Positions 1 to 8,924 of a DNA stretch of 59,476 nucleotides are shown here, piece by piece (positions within the stretch are counted from its first letter, which is position 1; every line of letters begins with the position of its first letter). The stretch is from an uncultured Pirellulaceae bacterium (GTDB lineage: Bacteria > Planctomycetota > Planctomycetia > Pirellulales > Pirellulaceae). The stretch covers positions 1 to 59,476 of the forward strand of contig CALKCC010000050.1 in the NCBI GenBank assembly GCA_938082855.1, written 5' to 3'. Position numbers and translations under genes: made by a program. Under the pieces are notes generated by a model. The model was not told the DNA's origin. It worked only from the letters and a program-made list of their open reading frames with translations, and ran no database searches.

Positions 1-178
1 TTCCCTCTTTGGCCAATTCAGAGATGACGGGAGTCGGGCCGTTGGGGCTTCCATAATGCTGCAAATAATGTTTGGAATTATCCTCCGAAAGTAACCACAC
101 AATATTTGGACGGTCAGCGGCCAGAGCAATTTGCCCAGTCAGCCACACCAATAACAATACAAGACAACGACTTTTCAA
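1..178 (-). CDS. Sulfatase, N-terminal fragment (gene runs off the left edge)
   Basis: Only the first 59 codons are inside the window. The reading frame opens with a TTG codon at 178-176, preceded at a good distance by a GGAGAGG ribosome-binding site; no in-frame ATG is available. Residues 1-20 form a signal peptide (KSRCLVLLLVWL, then AIA/ALA-type cleavage before ADRPN). Directly after it comes the start of an alkaline-phosphatase-fold sulfatase: RPNIVWLLSEDNS, where the acidic residues normally bind the active-site calcium, followed by a GSPNGPTPVISELAKEG stretch typical of family members. The formylglycine motif (CxPSR) would lie outside the window, so activity cannot be judged. Planctomycetes carry many such exported sulfatases, which remove sulfate from algal and other polysaccharides. 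The substrate is unknown. Confidence 0.8.
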   Translation of the reverse strand, partial: MKSRCLVLLLVWLTGQIALAADRPNIVWLLSEDNSKHYLQHYGSPNGPTPVISELAKEG

Positions 179-259
179 AACGAAACCCTCTCCATTCACC
201 GAAATTCTTATAATTCATTGACGGTCATTATTACCCCCCAAAGGTGGAGGGACAATCAC

Positions 260-1522
260 CTACTGTCGATAGAACGTGCTTTCCCGGCTGGGTTTATAGC
301 TGACCGCAAGATGAGGAGTCTCGATCTTGCGTTGGCCTAAATGTAATGACTGCAATGCCGATTGGACCATACCTGAGGTCAACAACGTGCGTTCAATTGG
401 GTAAGGGGCATTACCCGTCATGAACATTTTTTCTGCATTGTTCATGAGTGCTGCGGAGTACACCACGTTCGGATTCGGAGGTAGGTAGAAACAAGTGGAA
501 AGCGGCGTCTTCCGCCCTTTAAGACGTGCAGCAAAATTGAAATCACGAACCAAACCATTCATTAACATCATGGTCGCTCGAGTACCGTCGTTGTATTCCA
601 ATTGGTAGCAGATTGGAGTTTCGACTAGCTCTTTCATTAATTCCATCGACGGATAACGATGGCTAAATTCCTCTGTTTGACTTAGCGTCTGACTACGCGA
701 CAAACAGGCTTCAAACAACTCCGGAGACCAAGTCTTTTCGGCAAGGTGTTTCCAAACGGCATCGCCTTCCAAAGCGTGAATACTCTTCACACCTGATTCG
801 CCTCCCTTTCGTCGCTCCATCATGCACTGCAGCGTTTCCAACGCATGAAAATCGTATATATCCTTGGGGCCGTATGCCACAACCATCGCCTCTTCAATCT
901 CGGCCCCGAGCGGCAATTCCACAGAAGGCATTCTCCAGGTCACAGGCAGAGAACTTCCTGCAAGCATCGGGAAATCTAAGGCTTTGCTTTGAGCAACCAT
1001 ATCCGCCGCCCATTCGAAATTCCAACTTAGATGTTTGTCGTTAAATACCGGGACGCTACGACCATCCTCCTTAAAGACTTCTGTAATTCCATTAAAGAGT
1101 CGATAGCGAGGATATAGTTTTTGCCCGATCTCATTAATTTCGTAATCACCATGCTCACCGATCAGCAAGACACAATCTACATCCAGTTTGTCCGTTCCGT
1201 TTCGCAGTGCCTCTGCGATGGTGGGATACACGGTAAATCCAAACTCTTTGGCTCGTCGCTGGCTTAGGTCGTTGTCCTTGATTTGATCGACATAGGCCGA
1301 GACAACTTCGATTTCAGGGTGATGCCATTTCCCGTTAAGCGGATATCCAACAAGAAATCGAGTGGCCATGTGCCACGCGTGAGAACCGTACCACCAGGTC
1401 GTTGTTACAATCGCCATCCGGCGCTTCTTCCGAGTACGCCCAGCAAGCGACTCCGTCGCTCCAAGCAATGTCAGGGGTAAACCAACGGCTCCGGCTTGTA
1501 GAAATCTTCGTCGATCAAACAT
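260..1522 (-). CDS. Tat-exported protein of unknown function (planctomycete type)
   Basis: The 420-residue product begins MFDRRRFLQAGAVG, a twin-arginine signal, and a likely cleavage site follows ESLAG near residue 28. The mature part starts with a beta strand (MAIVTTTWW) and then a histidine-containing segment (YGSHAWHMATRFL). Later come VDCVLLIGEHGDYE and several conserved-looking aromatic/acidic patches. The overall layout resembles Rossmann-like oxidoreductases that planctomycetes export, but I cannot find a clear dinucleotide-binding GxGxxG, so I do not assign it to Gfo/Idh/MocA. It follows the sulfatase on the same strand order (it lies upstream of it, with about 80 bases between) and may share its transcript. 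Function unknown; export is the only well supported property. Confidence 0.75.
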   Translation of the reverse strand: MFDRRRFLQAGAVGLPLTLLGATESLAGRTRKKRRMAIVTTTWWYGSHAWHMATRFLVGYPLNGKWHHPEIEVVSAYVDQIKDNDLSQRRAKEFGFTVYPTIAEALRNGTDKLDVDCVLLIGEHGDYEINEIGQKLYPRYRLFNGITEVFKEDGRSVPVFNDKHLSWNFEWAADMVAQSKALDFPMLAGSSLPVTWRMPSVELPLGAEIEEAMVVAYGPKDIYDFHALETLQCMMERRKGGESGVKSIHALEGDAVWKHLAEKTWSPELFEACLSRSQTLSQTEEFSHRYPSMELMKELVETPICYQLEYNDGTRATMMLMNGLVRDFNFAARLKGRKTPLSTCFYLPPNPNVVYSAALMNNAEKMFMTGNAPYPIERTLLTSGMVQSALQSLHLGQRKIETPHLAVSYKPSRESTFYRQ

Positions 1523-1711
1523 ATATCACCTGTTGTCTTTATCACGTCAATCCTTGTGGATTCAATCACAGTCTTCCATTGTAGTCCTTTTCCGGAACGG
1601 GTGAGAATTAAACGTCTTTGCGTGCTTCGGTTAGTTCTAGAGTTGCAATTCGGATTGAATGAGAGATGATGGTTTAGGAACAGATCTCATATCCTCTAAT
1701 CAGCAAATCCG

Positions 1712-3571
1712 ATGCGACGCATAACCCTGCCACTGCTCATCATTCCGTTCTTCCTTGGCTCACCATCGGTTTCCATTCAGGCTCATGAAGGACCAGATCC
1801 GCTTAGTCACTGGTACGTGCAATCTCGGTACATCAAAGACAAAGTCCTCGAATCCCGACTGGGCCCCAATGGCCAAGTAATGCACACGCCACGGTTTGTG
1901 CCGGATTCCAGCGGAGACTCCCTGATCTTTGAAGGAAGAAATGCACAGACGATTCTGGCAAAAAACAAACAGGAGGCCCTCCCATTTCTACCCAAGCGTG
2001 CCATGACCATCTCTGCCTGGTTTAGTGTCGACACACCTCAGGATTGGGGCGGTATTCTGGGATTTCTCCAGGACAATGGAGATCACGAAAAGGGCTGGAC
2101 TCTAGGCTATGACCAATCCAACTTCTATTTCGCTCTGGCAACCACAGGGGTGGATGACGGGGATGGGTTTATGAATTATTTCAAATCCAAGACTAAGTAT
2201 GAAGTCGGCAAGCTTTATCACGTGGTCGCGGTTTTTGATGGGAAGACAACTGATCTATACGTCAATGGAATTCATGACTTTAGCAGTGATGCACAGCACG
2301 GCGACATCCTCTATCCAGACGAAGCGATTTACACCTTAGGCGCCTACCAAGATGCCAACGAATTCTATCCTCACCATGGGCGAATTCGAGAAGTAAAAGT
2401 ATATGATCAGGCGGCGAAAGCTGAATGGGTAGCGCAGGAATTCGCTCATCACCGCATGTTGGCAAGTGAAGAAGCAAATCCTCAAGAGCCCTACTTTGAA
2501 TTACTGGTCGCCCCTTACCTCCAGTATGCTACGAAAACATCGATGACAGTCATGTGGGATACCAGTGCCACAGCAACAAGTGTGGTGCACTATGGAGAAA
2601 CCGATGCCTGTAGTAAGTCGGTCGAAAGAAATCCAAGTCGTATTCACGAAGTTACCATTCAAGACTTAAAGCCAAACACGCAGTACTTCTATCGCGTCGA
2701 ATCGACAACCCCCGGAGGTAAGCACTACGAAAGCGAAACGGCCACTTTCCGAACAGCGGTCGACGAAAACACGCCCTATGCCTTCGCCGTGATCAGTGAC
2801 ACCCAGGGCAACCCGGAGGTCTCTGGACAAATAGCCAATCTGGCCTGGCAACAGCGTCCAAGTTTTGTCGTTCACTCAGGCGACTTGGTCTCTACCGGAA
2901 GCGACCATAACCATTGGCTTGCACACTTTTTCCCGGGTATGCGACCTCTCATCAACCACGTTCCGTTCTATCCGGTCTTGGGAAATCATGAACAAAACGC
3001 TGATCACTACTACAACTATGTATCTCTTCCTGCCCCGGAGTATTACTACACTTTTCAATATGGAAATTGTCAGTTCTTCATGCTCGACACAAATCAAAAA
3101 GTTTCTCCTGAGAGCGAACAATATCTTTGGTTGGACGAGGCATTAGCAAATTCAACTGCAAAATGGAAATTCGTCTGCCACCACCATCCACCCTACTCCT
3201 CCGACGAAAATGACTACGGGAAACTTTGGAAGACTAATCAGGGAACTCATGGCGACCTGCGTGCCCGCCAGTTAGTCCCTCTTTATGAAAAACACGGTGT
3301 CGACATTGTTTGGAATGGGCACATTCATTCCTACGAACGCACTTGGAGAATTCGCAAAGGCCGTGCTGTCGAAGAAGGAGCTCCGTTTTACATGATTACC
3401 GGAGGGGGTGGTGGAGGCCTGGAAACGCCAGCACCAACCCGCCCCTTCTTCCAAAACAACGTCCGCCGAGGCCATCACTACGTGATGGTGCACATCAATG
3501 GTGGCACACTTGAATTGAAGTCATACACGCTTAACGACCGCCTCTTTGACCACCTTGAAATCAAAAAGTAA
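1712..3571 (+). CDS. Secreted LamG + purple-acid-phosphatase-type metallophosphoesterase
   Basis: This 619-residue protein has a signal peptide (1-24), a LamG/concanavalin-A-like domain (about 60-245), a fibronectin-like purple acid phosphatase N-terminal domain (about 260-350) and a calcineurin-like metallophosphoesterase domain (about 355-600). The dinuclear metal motifs are visible in order: D363 in ISDTQG, GD391LV, GN425HE, a CHHHPP stretch near 493, and GHIH (537-539) followed by SYERT. It therefore should hydrolyse phosphate esters outside the cytoplasm. The LamG domain suggests binding to glycans or other surface material. Its end is followed after only four bases by the lactonase-like gene, so the two are probably co-transcribed. 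Substrate is unknown. Confidence 0.85.
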   Translation: MRRITLPLLIIPFFLGSPSVSIQAHEGPDPLSHWYVQSRYIKDKVLESRLGPNGQVMHTPRFVPDSSGDSLIFEGRNAQTILAKNKQEALPFLPKRAMTISAWFSVDTPQDWGGILGFLQDNGDHEKGWTLGYDQSNFYFALATTGVDDGDGFMNYFKSKTKYEVGKLYHVVAVFDGKTTDLYVNGIHDFSSDAQHGDILYPDEAIYTLGAYQDANEFYPHHGRIREVKVYDQAAKAEWVAQEFAHHRMLASEEANPQEPYFELLVAPYLQYATKTSMTVMWDTSATATSVVHYGETDACSKSVERNPSRIHEVTIQDLKPNTQYFYRVESTTPGGKHYESETATFRTAVDENTPYAFAVISDTQGNPEVSGQIANLAWQQRPSFVVHSGDLVSTGSDHNHWLAHFFPGMRPLINHVPFYPVLGNHEQNADHYYNYVSLPAPEYYYTFQYGNCQFFMLDTNQKVSPESEQYLWLDEALANSTAKWKFVCHHHPPYSSDENDYGKLWKTNQGTHGDLRARQLVPLYEKHGVDIVWNGHIHSYERTWRIRKGRAVEEGAPFYMITGGGGGGLETPAPTRPFFQNNVRRGHHYVMVHINGGTLELKSYTLNDRLFDHLEIKK

Positions 3572-3575
3572 TCCT

Positions 3576-4676
3576 ATGAAAACTCTTTTAATAACACTTT
3601 GGGCAACCCTGATTGCAGCAACTCTACATGCCAATCAAATCATGTATGTGGCATCGATCACCGACAAGACGATTGTGTCATACCAGCTCGATCAGGACAC
3701 GGGGACGTTGACACAACTACAGAGCACATCACTCCCCATATCTCCAGGTCCACTCTGCTTTTCTCCATCTGGTGACTATCTCTACGCCGCCATGTCCGGC
3801 AACAATGACCGAGGCTTAACGGTCAACGCAATCGCCACATTGAAAGTTCAAACTGAAGGGCGACTGGAGTTGATTGTCTACGCAAAAATCGAGGTTCGAA
3901 CGCCATACCTGCGGATCTCTCCCTGTGGAAACTATGCATTGACTGCGCACTACTCCACTGGCGAAGTCAACGTTTATCAGATAACCGACAAGCTTATCAC
4001 CAGCACGAATCTGGATCATCACAAGACGGAACGCACGGCACATTGCCTCGAGTTCGATCGCAGTGGCAAGTATGCCTACGTGCCTCACACCGCACCTAAC
4101 AAAGTCTATCAATACAAATTTGACTCCAGCACCGGAAAGCTCACTCCTCTCAAAACCCTCTGGGTGATGGGACCTGATGAAGAGCATCAATACCACCAAC
4201 CTCGACACATTGCATTTCACCCGACACTTGATATGGCCTACACTTCCAATGAACGTGGAGGAGGCATAAGTGGCTATCAATTGAATGTTCGTACGGGCCA
4301 ATTGACTCGAAAGCAAACACTATCAAGTCTCCCTGAAGGCTATACCGGCAGTAGTGCTGCGGCGGATATCAAAATCACTCCTAATGGCAAATTTGCATTT
4401 ATCTCCAATCGTGACACGGAAAAACGAGAACAGCATGCCGACTCCATTGCTGCCTTTGCAATCGATGAACGAGGCAAGTTAACCCGTGTGGGTACTTATC
4501 CCACGGTTTGGTTTCCACGTAGCATTTCGATAGATCGGACCGGCTCGTTCCTCATCGCCGCTGGTCAGCGAAGTGGCACCATGGCAGCTTACCGAATCAA
4601 CTCAACCACCGGTTCACTTACACATCTCAAGACATATGACGTGGGCGACGGTACGATTTGGACAACCTGGAAATAG
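3576..4676 (+). CDS. Lactonase-family seven-bladed beta-propeller protein, exported
   Basis: I chose the ATG at 3576 rather than the in-frame ATG at 3546, because the later one gives a clean signal peptide (MKTLLITLWATLIAATLHA) and avoids a 26-base overlap with the preceding gene. The 366-residue product repeats propeller-blade patterns such as PGPLCFSPSGDYLYAA, LRISPCGNYALTAHY, HQPRHIAFHPTLDMAYTSN and DIKITPNGKFAFISNRD. This matches the lactonase (6-phosphogluconolactonase-like, YbhE) family. The signal peptide argues against the cytoplasmic pentose-phosphate enzyme; an exported sugar-lactone hydrolase or a binding propeller is more likely. Tight spacing to the upstream esterase suggests one transcript. 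It converges on the methyltransferase with four bases between. Confidence 0.82.
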   Translation: MKTLLITLWATLIAATLHANQIMYVASITDKTIVSYQLDQDTGTLTQLQSTSLPISPGPLCFSPSGDYLYAAMSGNNDRGLTVNAIATLKVQTEGRLELIVYAKIEVRTPYLRISPCGNYALTAHYSTGEVNVYQITDKLITSTNLDHHKTERTAHCLEFDRSGKYAYVPHTAPNKVYQYKFDSSTGKLTPLKTLWVMGPDEEHQYHQPRHIAFHPTLDMAYTSNERGGGISGYQLNVRTGQLTRKQTLSSLPEGYTGSSAAADIKITPNGKFAFISNRDTEKREQHADSIAAFAIDERGKLTRVGTYPTVWFPRSISIDRTGSFLIAAGQRSGTMAAYRINSTTGSLTHLKTYDVGDGTIWTTWK

Positions 4677-4680
4677 CATC

Positions 4681-5466
4681 TTACTGTTTTCGCAAAAGAA
4701 ACACGGCATCCCCAAGTTGGTTATCCAGCGGGAGCGGATCTTCCAGGTCATAGTAAAAATCGAAAACGTCGATCAGTTCCAAAGCGGGCACCTTGGCAAA
4801 CAGTGATTTCACCTGCTTTGCTGTGTAGATTCGCATGGAATAGTCGGTGGTGAATTCTTTGACGGATTTCCCTCCCCGGACCTGCATCTTAAAACGTAGC
4901 GTCTCGAGACGCGTCTTACGGCTTGCTCCGAAAGCGTCCAGTGTCATGTGCACTGAAATTTTGCCATGCCGAGCCACCCAAGTTTCCTGATCTTCCAGTG
5001 CAGCATCGGGAGGCAAGAGGTGGAACCCAATGACGTAGAAGCCACCTTTTTTCAGGGAACCAGCTACACTTTCGAGGTGTCTAACTGCATCCGCTTCCGT
5101 GGTTAGGTGGCGAAAAGTATTGACCGTATTGATAGCAATATCAACCGGTGGTTCACAACGAAAGTCGATCATATTGGCTACACGCACATCTGCCTGCAAA
5201 CCATTTCGACCAAGACGCCTTTTGAGGTATTTAATGGATGATTGACTTAGATCAATCCCTGTCACTTCGTAACCTCGTCGGGACAACTCGACAACCAAGC
5301 GTCCTCCCCCACAACCAGGTTCGTAGATTTTAAGTGAGCGTTGCCGGAAGTATTTCTTTGCTAACGCATCGACGAAATCGGCCTCTTCACGAGTCGAATC
5401 CCTAAACGCTAAATCCCAATACTGAGGGTAATCATAACAGTCCATACTTTCAAGCTTCCCTTCCAC
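4681..5466 (-). CDS. Class I SAM-dependent methyltransferase
   Basis: The 261-residue product carries the classic Rossmann methyltransferase motif I (IYEPGCGGGRLVVELSRRG, about residues 45-63), followed by the acidic motif II at the end of strand 2 (VTGIDLSQSSI) and a later VDIAINTVNTFRHL motif IV region. This fold transfers methyl groups from S-adenosylmethionine; the acceptor cannot be read from sequence. No signal peptide is present, so it acts in the cytoplasm. An alternative start eight codons in (MDCYDYPQYWD) is possible. It is the downstream neighbour of the DUF1501 gene on the same strand but is unlikely to be functionally linked. Confidence 0.85.
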   Translation of the reverse strand: MEGKLESMDCYDYPQYWDLAFRDSTREEADFVDALAKKYFRQRSLKIYEPGCGGGRLVVELSRRGYEVTGIDLSQSSIKYLKRRLGRNGLQADVRVANMIDFRCEPPVDIAINTVNTFRHLTTEADAVRHLESVAGSLKKGGFYVIGFHLLPPDAALEDQETWVARHGKISVHMTLDAFGASRKTRLETLRFKMQVRGGKSVKEFTTDYSMRIYTAKQVKSLFAKVPALELIDVFDFYYDLEDPLPLDNQLGDAVFLLRKQ

Positions 5467-5521
5467 CTAGTATGGATGAATTATCGAATGCAGCAATTAC
5501 TAAAGAATCTACCTGAATAGA

Positions 5522-6958
5522 TTAGCCATGCATTTCCAGAATCGGTTCAGCATCCGTCGCAGTTTCAATCAATTCTGACGGCAATCCAGCAAGCAAACGA
5601 GCTTCAGGACCGTCAATCAACGTACGCATAATCGTCGCGTTTAAATGCTGAGGGCCGTAGAGTTTTGAAGTGGCTTCCCCGCCATGTGCATCCGTTTGAC
5701 CAACAATCTGCCCCATCTTCAATCCACCACCAGCAAGTAAAAGAGGTGTTAGTCGAGCCCAGTGCCCACTTCCACCATTACCCTGCTTACCAGGAGCACG
5801 CCCCATCTCACTGCTGATGACCAACAGAATGTCGTCACTCAATCCTCGTCGATGAACATCTTCAAGAAATGCCGCGACAGCGTGATCTACCTGAGCTCCT
5901 AGAACGGGCATCGCTTTCGCATGAGATGGATTATTACCATCATTGTGAAAATCCCAACAGGCATCGTGCACCGTAACAAACCCACAACCAGCTTCACATA
6001 ACCGTCGAGCCAGCAACAATTGCTTTCCGAGTAGATTGGTGATCCGCGATTGATTCCGTTTGTTGTTATACATCCTGCCACCACGATGCCACTCCTTCAT
6101 ATCGAATAACTCGCTAGTGTCATACTTAGCGATCGTGCGTGGATCTTCCTTCGACAAATCAAAAGCATCAGCAATTCCACCCAACAGAACATTAACTGCC
6201 TGCTGTTCAGACGAGTTGGCTGCTGCGAGGTCGTCTGTCTTGTCGAATCGACGCTTAAAGTTATCTAACTGGGTGAGTAGCAACCGACGATCGTCAAACC
6301 GTTTTTGGGGAAGCGACAATGTCAGGCTATCAGCTAACCCCTTTCCGCCATCTAGCAACAATGCCTGATGAGCCCCTCCATATTCGCCTGCGCTCGTGTA
6401 ATTCTCACGAATATATCCGTAGGTAAAAGGACCGGTCGGATTGCCTAGCTGCAATTCAGGTTCAATCTGCTCGGGGAGCAGAACAGCATGTCTTGGCATT
6501 GCTGTCTGAGGATGATTGGCGCCTGCCAAACGGGTATACTGAGCCCCCATCACGGCGTCCGAAGCATGGCGTCCGGTGAGCACAGGCATCTGGTCATGGC
6601 CAGCATCTGAAGAATGAAATGATCTCACAATGGTAAACCGGTCGGTCATTCGAGCCATCTTCTCAAACGTCCCACCAAACTGAACTCCAGCAATGTCCGT
6701 TTGCACAGCACCTGTACAACAACGCACATTCTCCGGAGCGTCCATCTTCGGGTCCCACATTTCATTTTGTGGGGGGCCACCTTGCAAGAATAAAAACACC
6801 ACCGATTTATTGCGGATTAGGCTTTGCTCTTTGGCTAAAGCCTGTTGCTCCAGCAGACGTGGTAAAGAAAACGAACCTGCTCCGAGTGCACCAATCTGCA
6901 GCAGTCTACGGCGCGACATGCCGCGCTGCCCTGGAAGATCGTCATAAATTGTAAACAT
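5522..6958 (-). CDS. DUF1501 protein, Tat-exported
   Basis: I place the start at the ATG at 6958, because GGGAGA sits five bases upstream and the product then begins MFTIYDDLPGQRGMSRRRLL with a twin-arginine signal; an in-frame ATG 18 codons earlier lacks these features. The family pattern is clear: SVVFLFLQGGPPQNEMWDPK near the mature N-terminus, RSFHSSDAGHDQMPVLTGRH, and SSEMGRAPGKQGNGGSGHWA near the C-terminus, all rich in His/Asp as in the alkaline-phosphatase/sulfatase-like fold. DUF1501 proteins are very abundant in planctomycetes, usually beside DUF1549/DUF1553 cytochrome partners, but no such partner is adjacent here. The biochemical role of the family is not settled. Confidence 0.9.
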   Translation of the reverse strand: MFTIYDDLPGQRGMSRRRLLQIGALGAGSFSLPRLLEQQALAKEQSLIRNKSVVFLFLQGGPPQNEMWDPKMDAPENVRCCTGAVQTDIAGVQFGGTFEKMARMTDRFTIVRSFHSSDAGHDQMPVLTGRHASDAVMGAQYTRLAGANHPQTAMPRHAVLLPEQIEPELQLGNPTGPFTYGYIRENYTSAGEYGGAHQALLLDGGKGLADSLTLSLPQKRFDDRRLLLTQLDNFKRRFDKTDDLAAANSSEQQAVNVLLGGIADAFDLSKEDPRTIAKYDTSELFDMKEWHRGGRMYNNKRNQSRITNLLGKQLLLARRLCEAGCGFVTVHDACWDFHNDGNNPSHAKAMPVLGAQVDHAVAAFLEDVHRRGLSDDILLVISSEMGRAPGKQGNGGSGHWARLTPLLLAGGGLKMGQIVGQTDAHGGEATSKLYGPQHLNATIMRTLIDGPEARLLAGLPSELIETATDAEPILEMHG

Positions 6959-7114
6959 GAATTTCTCCCTAGCCTTCAGATTCTTCTCTATGTAAATCGT
7001 ATCCAATTCCACGCCTAAAGCGAAATGCCTTTTCGCTGGATCTTGGTGTGCATCTGCTAAGATGGCGTTTCACGAAGAACGGCATCAACCAATGGCCGTG
7101 CAACAAACTTCCTG

Positions 7115-7120
7115 TATAAT
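7115..7120 (+). promoter_or_regulatory. Candidate -10 element for the DUF1080 gene
   Basis: A perfect TATAAT preceded by TG lies 66 bases before the ATG of the DUF1080 gene, in a 228-base non-coding gap between divergent genes. The -35 region (around 7092-7097) is poor, so this is a consensus match only. Confidence 0.4.
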
Positions 7121-7186
7121 CGGAAACACTATTACTTTTCGCGATTCACCGCAGCTTTACTCAACAACTAACACAGGACAATTTCA

Positions 7187-7849
7187 ATGAAACGATTAGC
7201 ATTGAGCATGTTTATCGCCGTCGCTTTTTCTGCGTCACTTTCCGCAGCTGAATGGACAAATCTATTCAATGGGAAAAACCTTAATGGCTGGATTCAAAAG
7301 AATGGTACAGCCACATACCGCATCGAAGGCGATGCTATCACAGGCAAAACAAATGAAGGTAGCCCAAACAGCTTCCTGTGTACTAAGAAGCTCTACGGTG
7401 ATTTCGAACTGCAATTTGAAGTCAAAGTCGCTAACGAACTTAATAGTGGCGTTCAAATCCGCAGCCAAACAAAACCTGTCCCAGATGATAGTCCGGTTGA
7501 ATTCGGGCGTGTAAACGGTCCACAGGTTGAAATCGAAGCCAGTGGTGCAAACGGGGCAGAAGCCGGATACGTTTACGGTGAAGCAACAGGTCGTGGCTGG
7601 CTTACCACCCAGGACCGCTTGAAACCTCATAAGCACTTCAAAGATGGTGAATGGAATCAATTCCGCATCGTTGCCCAAGGTCCTAAGATTGAAACGTGGA
7701 TCAACGGCGTAAAAATCGAAACACTCGTCGATGAAGAAATCTACAAAACCCACTCCAAAGGGTTCATTGGCCTTCAAGTGCACGGCATCAAAAAGGGTAC
7801 AGGGCCATACGAAGTCTCTTGGAAAAACATCAAAATCAAAGAACTGTAA
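7187..7849 (+). CDS. DUF1080 (3-keto-disaccharide hydrolase-like) secreted protein
   Basis: The 220-residue product has a signal peptide (about 1-20, ending SLSAAEW) followed by one DUF1080 domain across almost its whole length. Family landmarks seen are WTNLFNGKNLNGW at the mature start, a GDFELQFEVKVA strand, NSGVQIRSQ, and the C-terminal GFIGLQVHG plus VSWKNIKIKEL. The fold is a concanavalin-A-like beta sandwich. Some members have been linked to hydrolysis of 3-keto-disaccharides, but many are just carbohydrate-associated, so the activity is an inference. It is a single-domain gene closed by a strong terminator at 7901-7942, so it is probably transcribed alone. Confidence 0.9.
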   Translation: MKRLALSMFIAVAFSASLSAAEWTNLFNGKNLNGWIQKNGTATYRIEGDAITGKTNEGSPNSFLCTKKLYGDFELQFEVKVANELNSGVQIRSQTKPVPDDSPVEFGRVNGPQVEIEASGANGAEAGYVYGEATGRGWLTTQDRLKPHKHFKDGEWNQFRIVAQGPKIETWINGVKIETLVDEEIYKTHSKGFIGLQVHGIKKGTGPYEVSWKNIKIKEL

Positions 7850-7900
7850 TTCTCTGTAGATCTTGCTGAGAATTCAGTTTTCCCATTTTCTCCGACCACG

Positions 7901-7942
7901 AGGAATTACCATGGTGACCTTCACTGTGGTAATTCCTTTTTT
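7901..7942 (+). terminator. Rho-independent terminator of the DUF1080 gene
   Basis: An 11-base-pair perfect stem (AGGAATTACCA at 7901-7911 pairing with TGGTAATTCCT at 7927-7937) encloses a 15-base loop and ends in six consecutive T. It sits 52 bases after the DUF1080 stop codon. It also shows that the next gene cannot start at the early in-frame ATG at 7863. Confidence 0.85.
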
Positions 7943-7964
7943 AATAACTCACGATTGGGAACAA

Positions 7965-8924
7965 ATGGCCCCACAACGAATGCGAAAATCCTTACTTATT
8001 CTTCTCGCTGTGCTATTCCCTTCTGTACTTCAGGCACAGACAACGGTTCCCCCTCAGGAATTCAAAACTCCGGTGACAATTCGTTCGCTTGTCGAAGGGA
8101 AACCACTTACCTTGACGATCACTCCACGATTAGCAGGCGCTATCCATAGTGTTCGCTGGAAGGACCAGGAGTTCATCGACAGTTTCGATCATGGCAGACA
8201 ACTGCAATCGGCCAGTAATTTTGACGTCGGAACGGCATTCCATGGTGAAACCTTTAACCCCACGGAAGCAGGCTCACGATCCGGCGGAGCAGGACCGAAC
8301 AGCACAAGTAAATTACTTCACCTGACCTACTCAGATTCTCAGCTTCAAACAACCAACCAGATGGCATTCTGGCTGACTCCTAAGCAATCTTCCTCTGGGC
8401 ATCCAGCCAAAAACAAAACGAATCTATCTAATCATTTGCTGACCAAACGTGTGACACTGGGATTTAAGCATTGGGACAACGTCATTCGTCACCAGGTTAC
8501 TTTTAGTACTCCGATCGGTGAATTCCATCGCTATGCTCAGTTCGAAGCACTCACAGGATACATGCCGGCTGAATTCAATACTTTCTGGGGAGTCGACATC
8601 AGTCGTAAACAGCTGGTTCCACTTACCGATGGCCCCGGCGAACAATCTCATCCGGTAATCCTCGCCAAACAGGATCGGTCCATGGCAATGGGAGTCTATT
8701 CACCACAGCAGCCCAGCAAAGACTATGAAAATGCGGGTTACGGTAGATTCCGCTTCCCAGCGGCTAAAGTGACAAAATGGAACAGTGTATTTCGAATTCG
8801 AAACGCTGCCGGTGTCCCTGCAGGTGATTTCTCGTTTGAGAATTATGTAGTAATCGGCAACCTGACGAAAGTCCGAGCAACCATCTTAGAGTTAGCCGCC
8901 TACTTTGCCACTCAGCATCCTTAA
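7965..8924 (+). CDS. Exported protein of unknown function
   Basis: The open frame begins at 7863, but the terminator hairpin of the preceding gene lies within that stretch, so I start it at the ATG at 7965, after a GGGA four bases upstream (the ATG at 7980 is also possible). Residues from 7980 on give a good signal peptide (MRKSLLILLAVLFPSVLQAQ). The mature protein looks all-beta (VTIRSLVEG, LTLTITPRLAGAIHSVRW, VTLGFKHWDNVIRHQVTF) and contains a GSRSGGAGPNST glycine/serine patch. I do not recognise the family. The sandwich-like pattern and its position beside DUF1080 suggest a carbohydrate-related role, but this is only context. Its last four bases overlap the end of the convergent S41 peptidase gene. 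Confidence 0.65.
   Translation: MAPQRMRKSLLILLAVLFPSVLQAQTTVPPQEFKTPVTIRSLVEGKPLTLTITPRLAGAIHSVRWKDQEFIDSFDHGRQLQSASNFDVGTAFHGETFNPTEAGSRSGGAGPNSTSKLLHLTYSDSQLQTTNQMAFWLTPKQSSSGHPAKNKTNLSNHLLTKRVTLGFKHWDNVIRHQVTFSTPIGEFHRYAQFEALTGYMPAEFNTFWGVDISRKQLVPLTDGPGEQSHPVILAKQDRSMAMGVYSPQQPSKDYENAGYGRFRFPAAKVTKWNSVFRIRNAAGVPAGDFSFENYVVIGNLTKVRATILELAAYFATQHP

Noticed and set aside
3816-4316. Antisense frame of 166 codons opposite the lactonase-like gene
   Set aside because: It is wholly within a well-supported gene and encodes no recognisable protein.
7863-7964. Upstream extension of the unrecognised exported protein
   Set aside because: A strong terminator hairpin (7901-7942) lies inside it and the downstream ATG gives a signal peptide.
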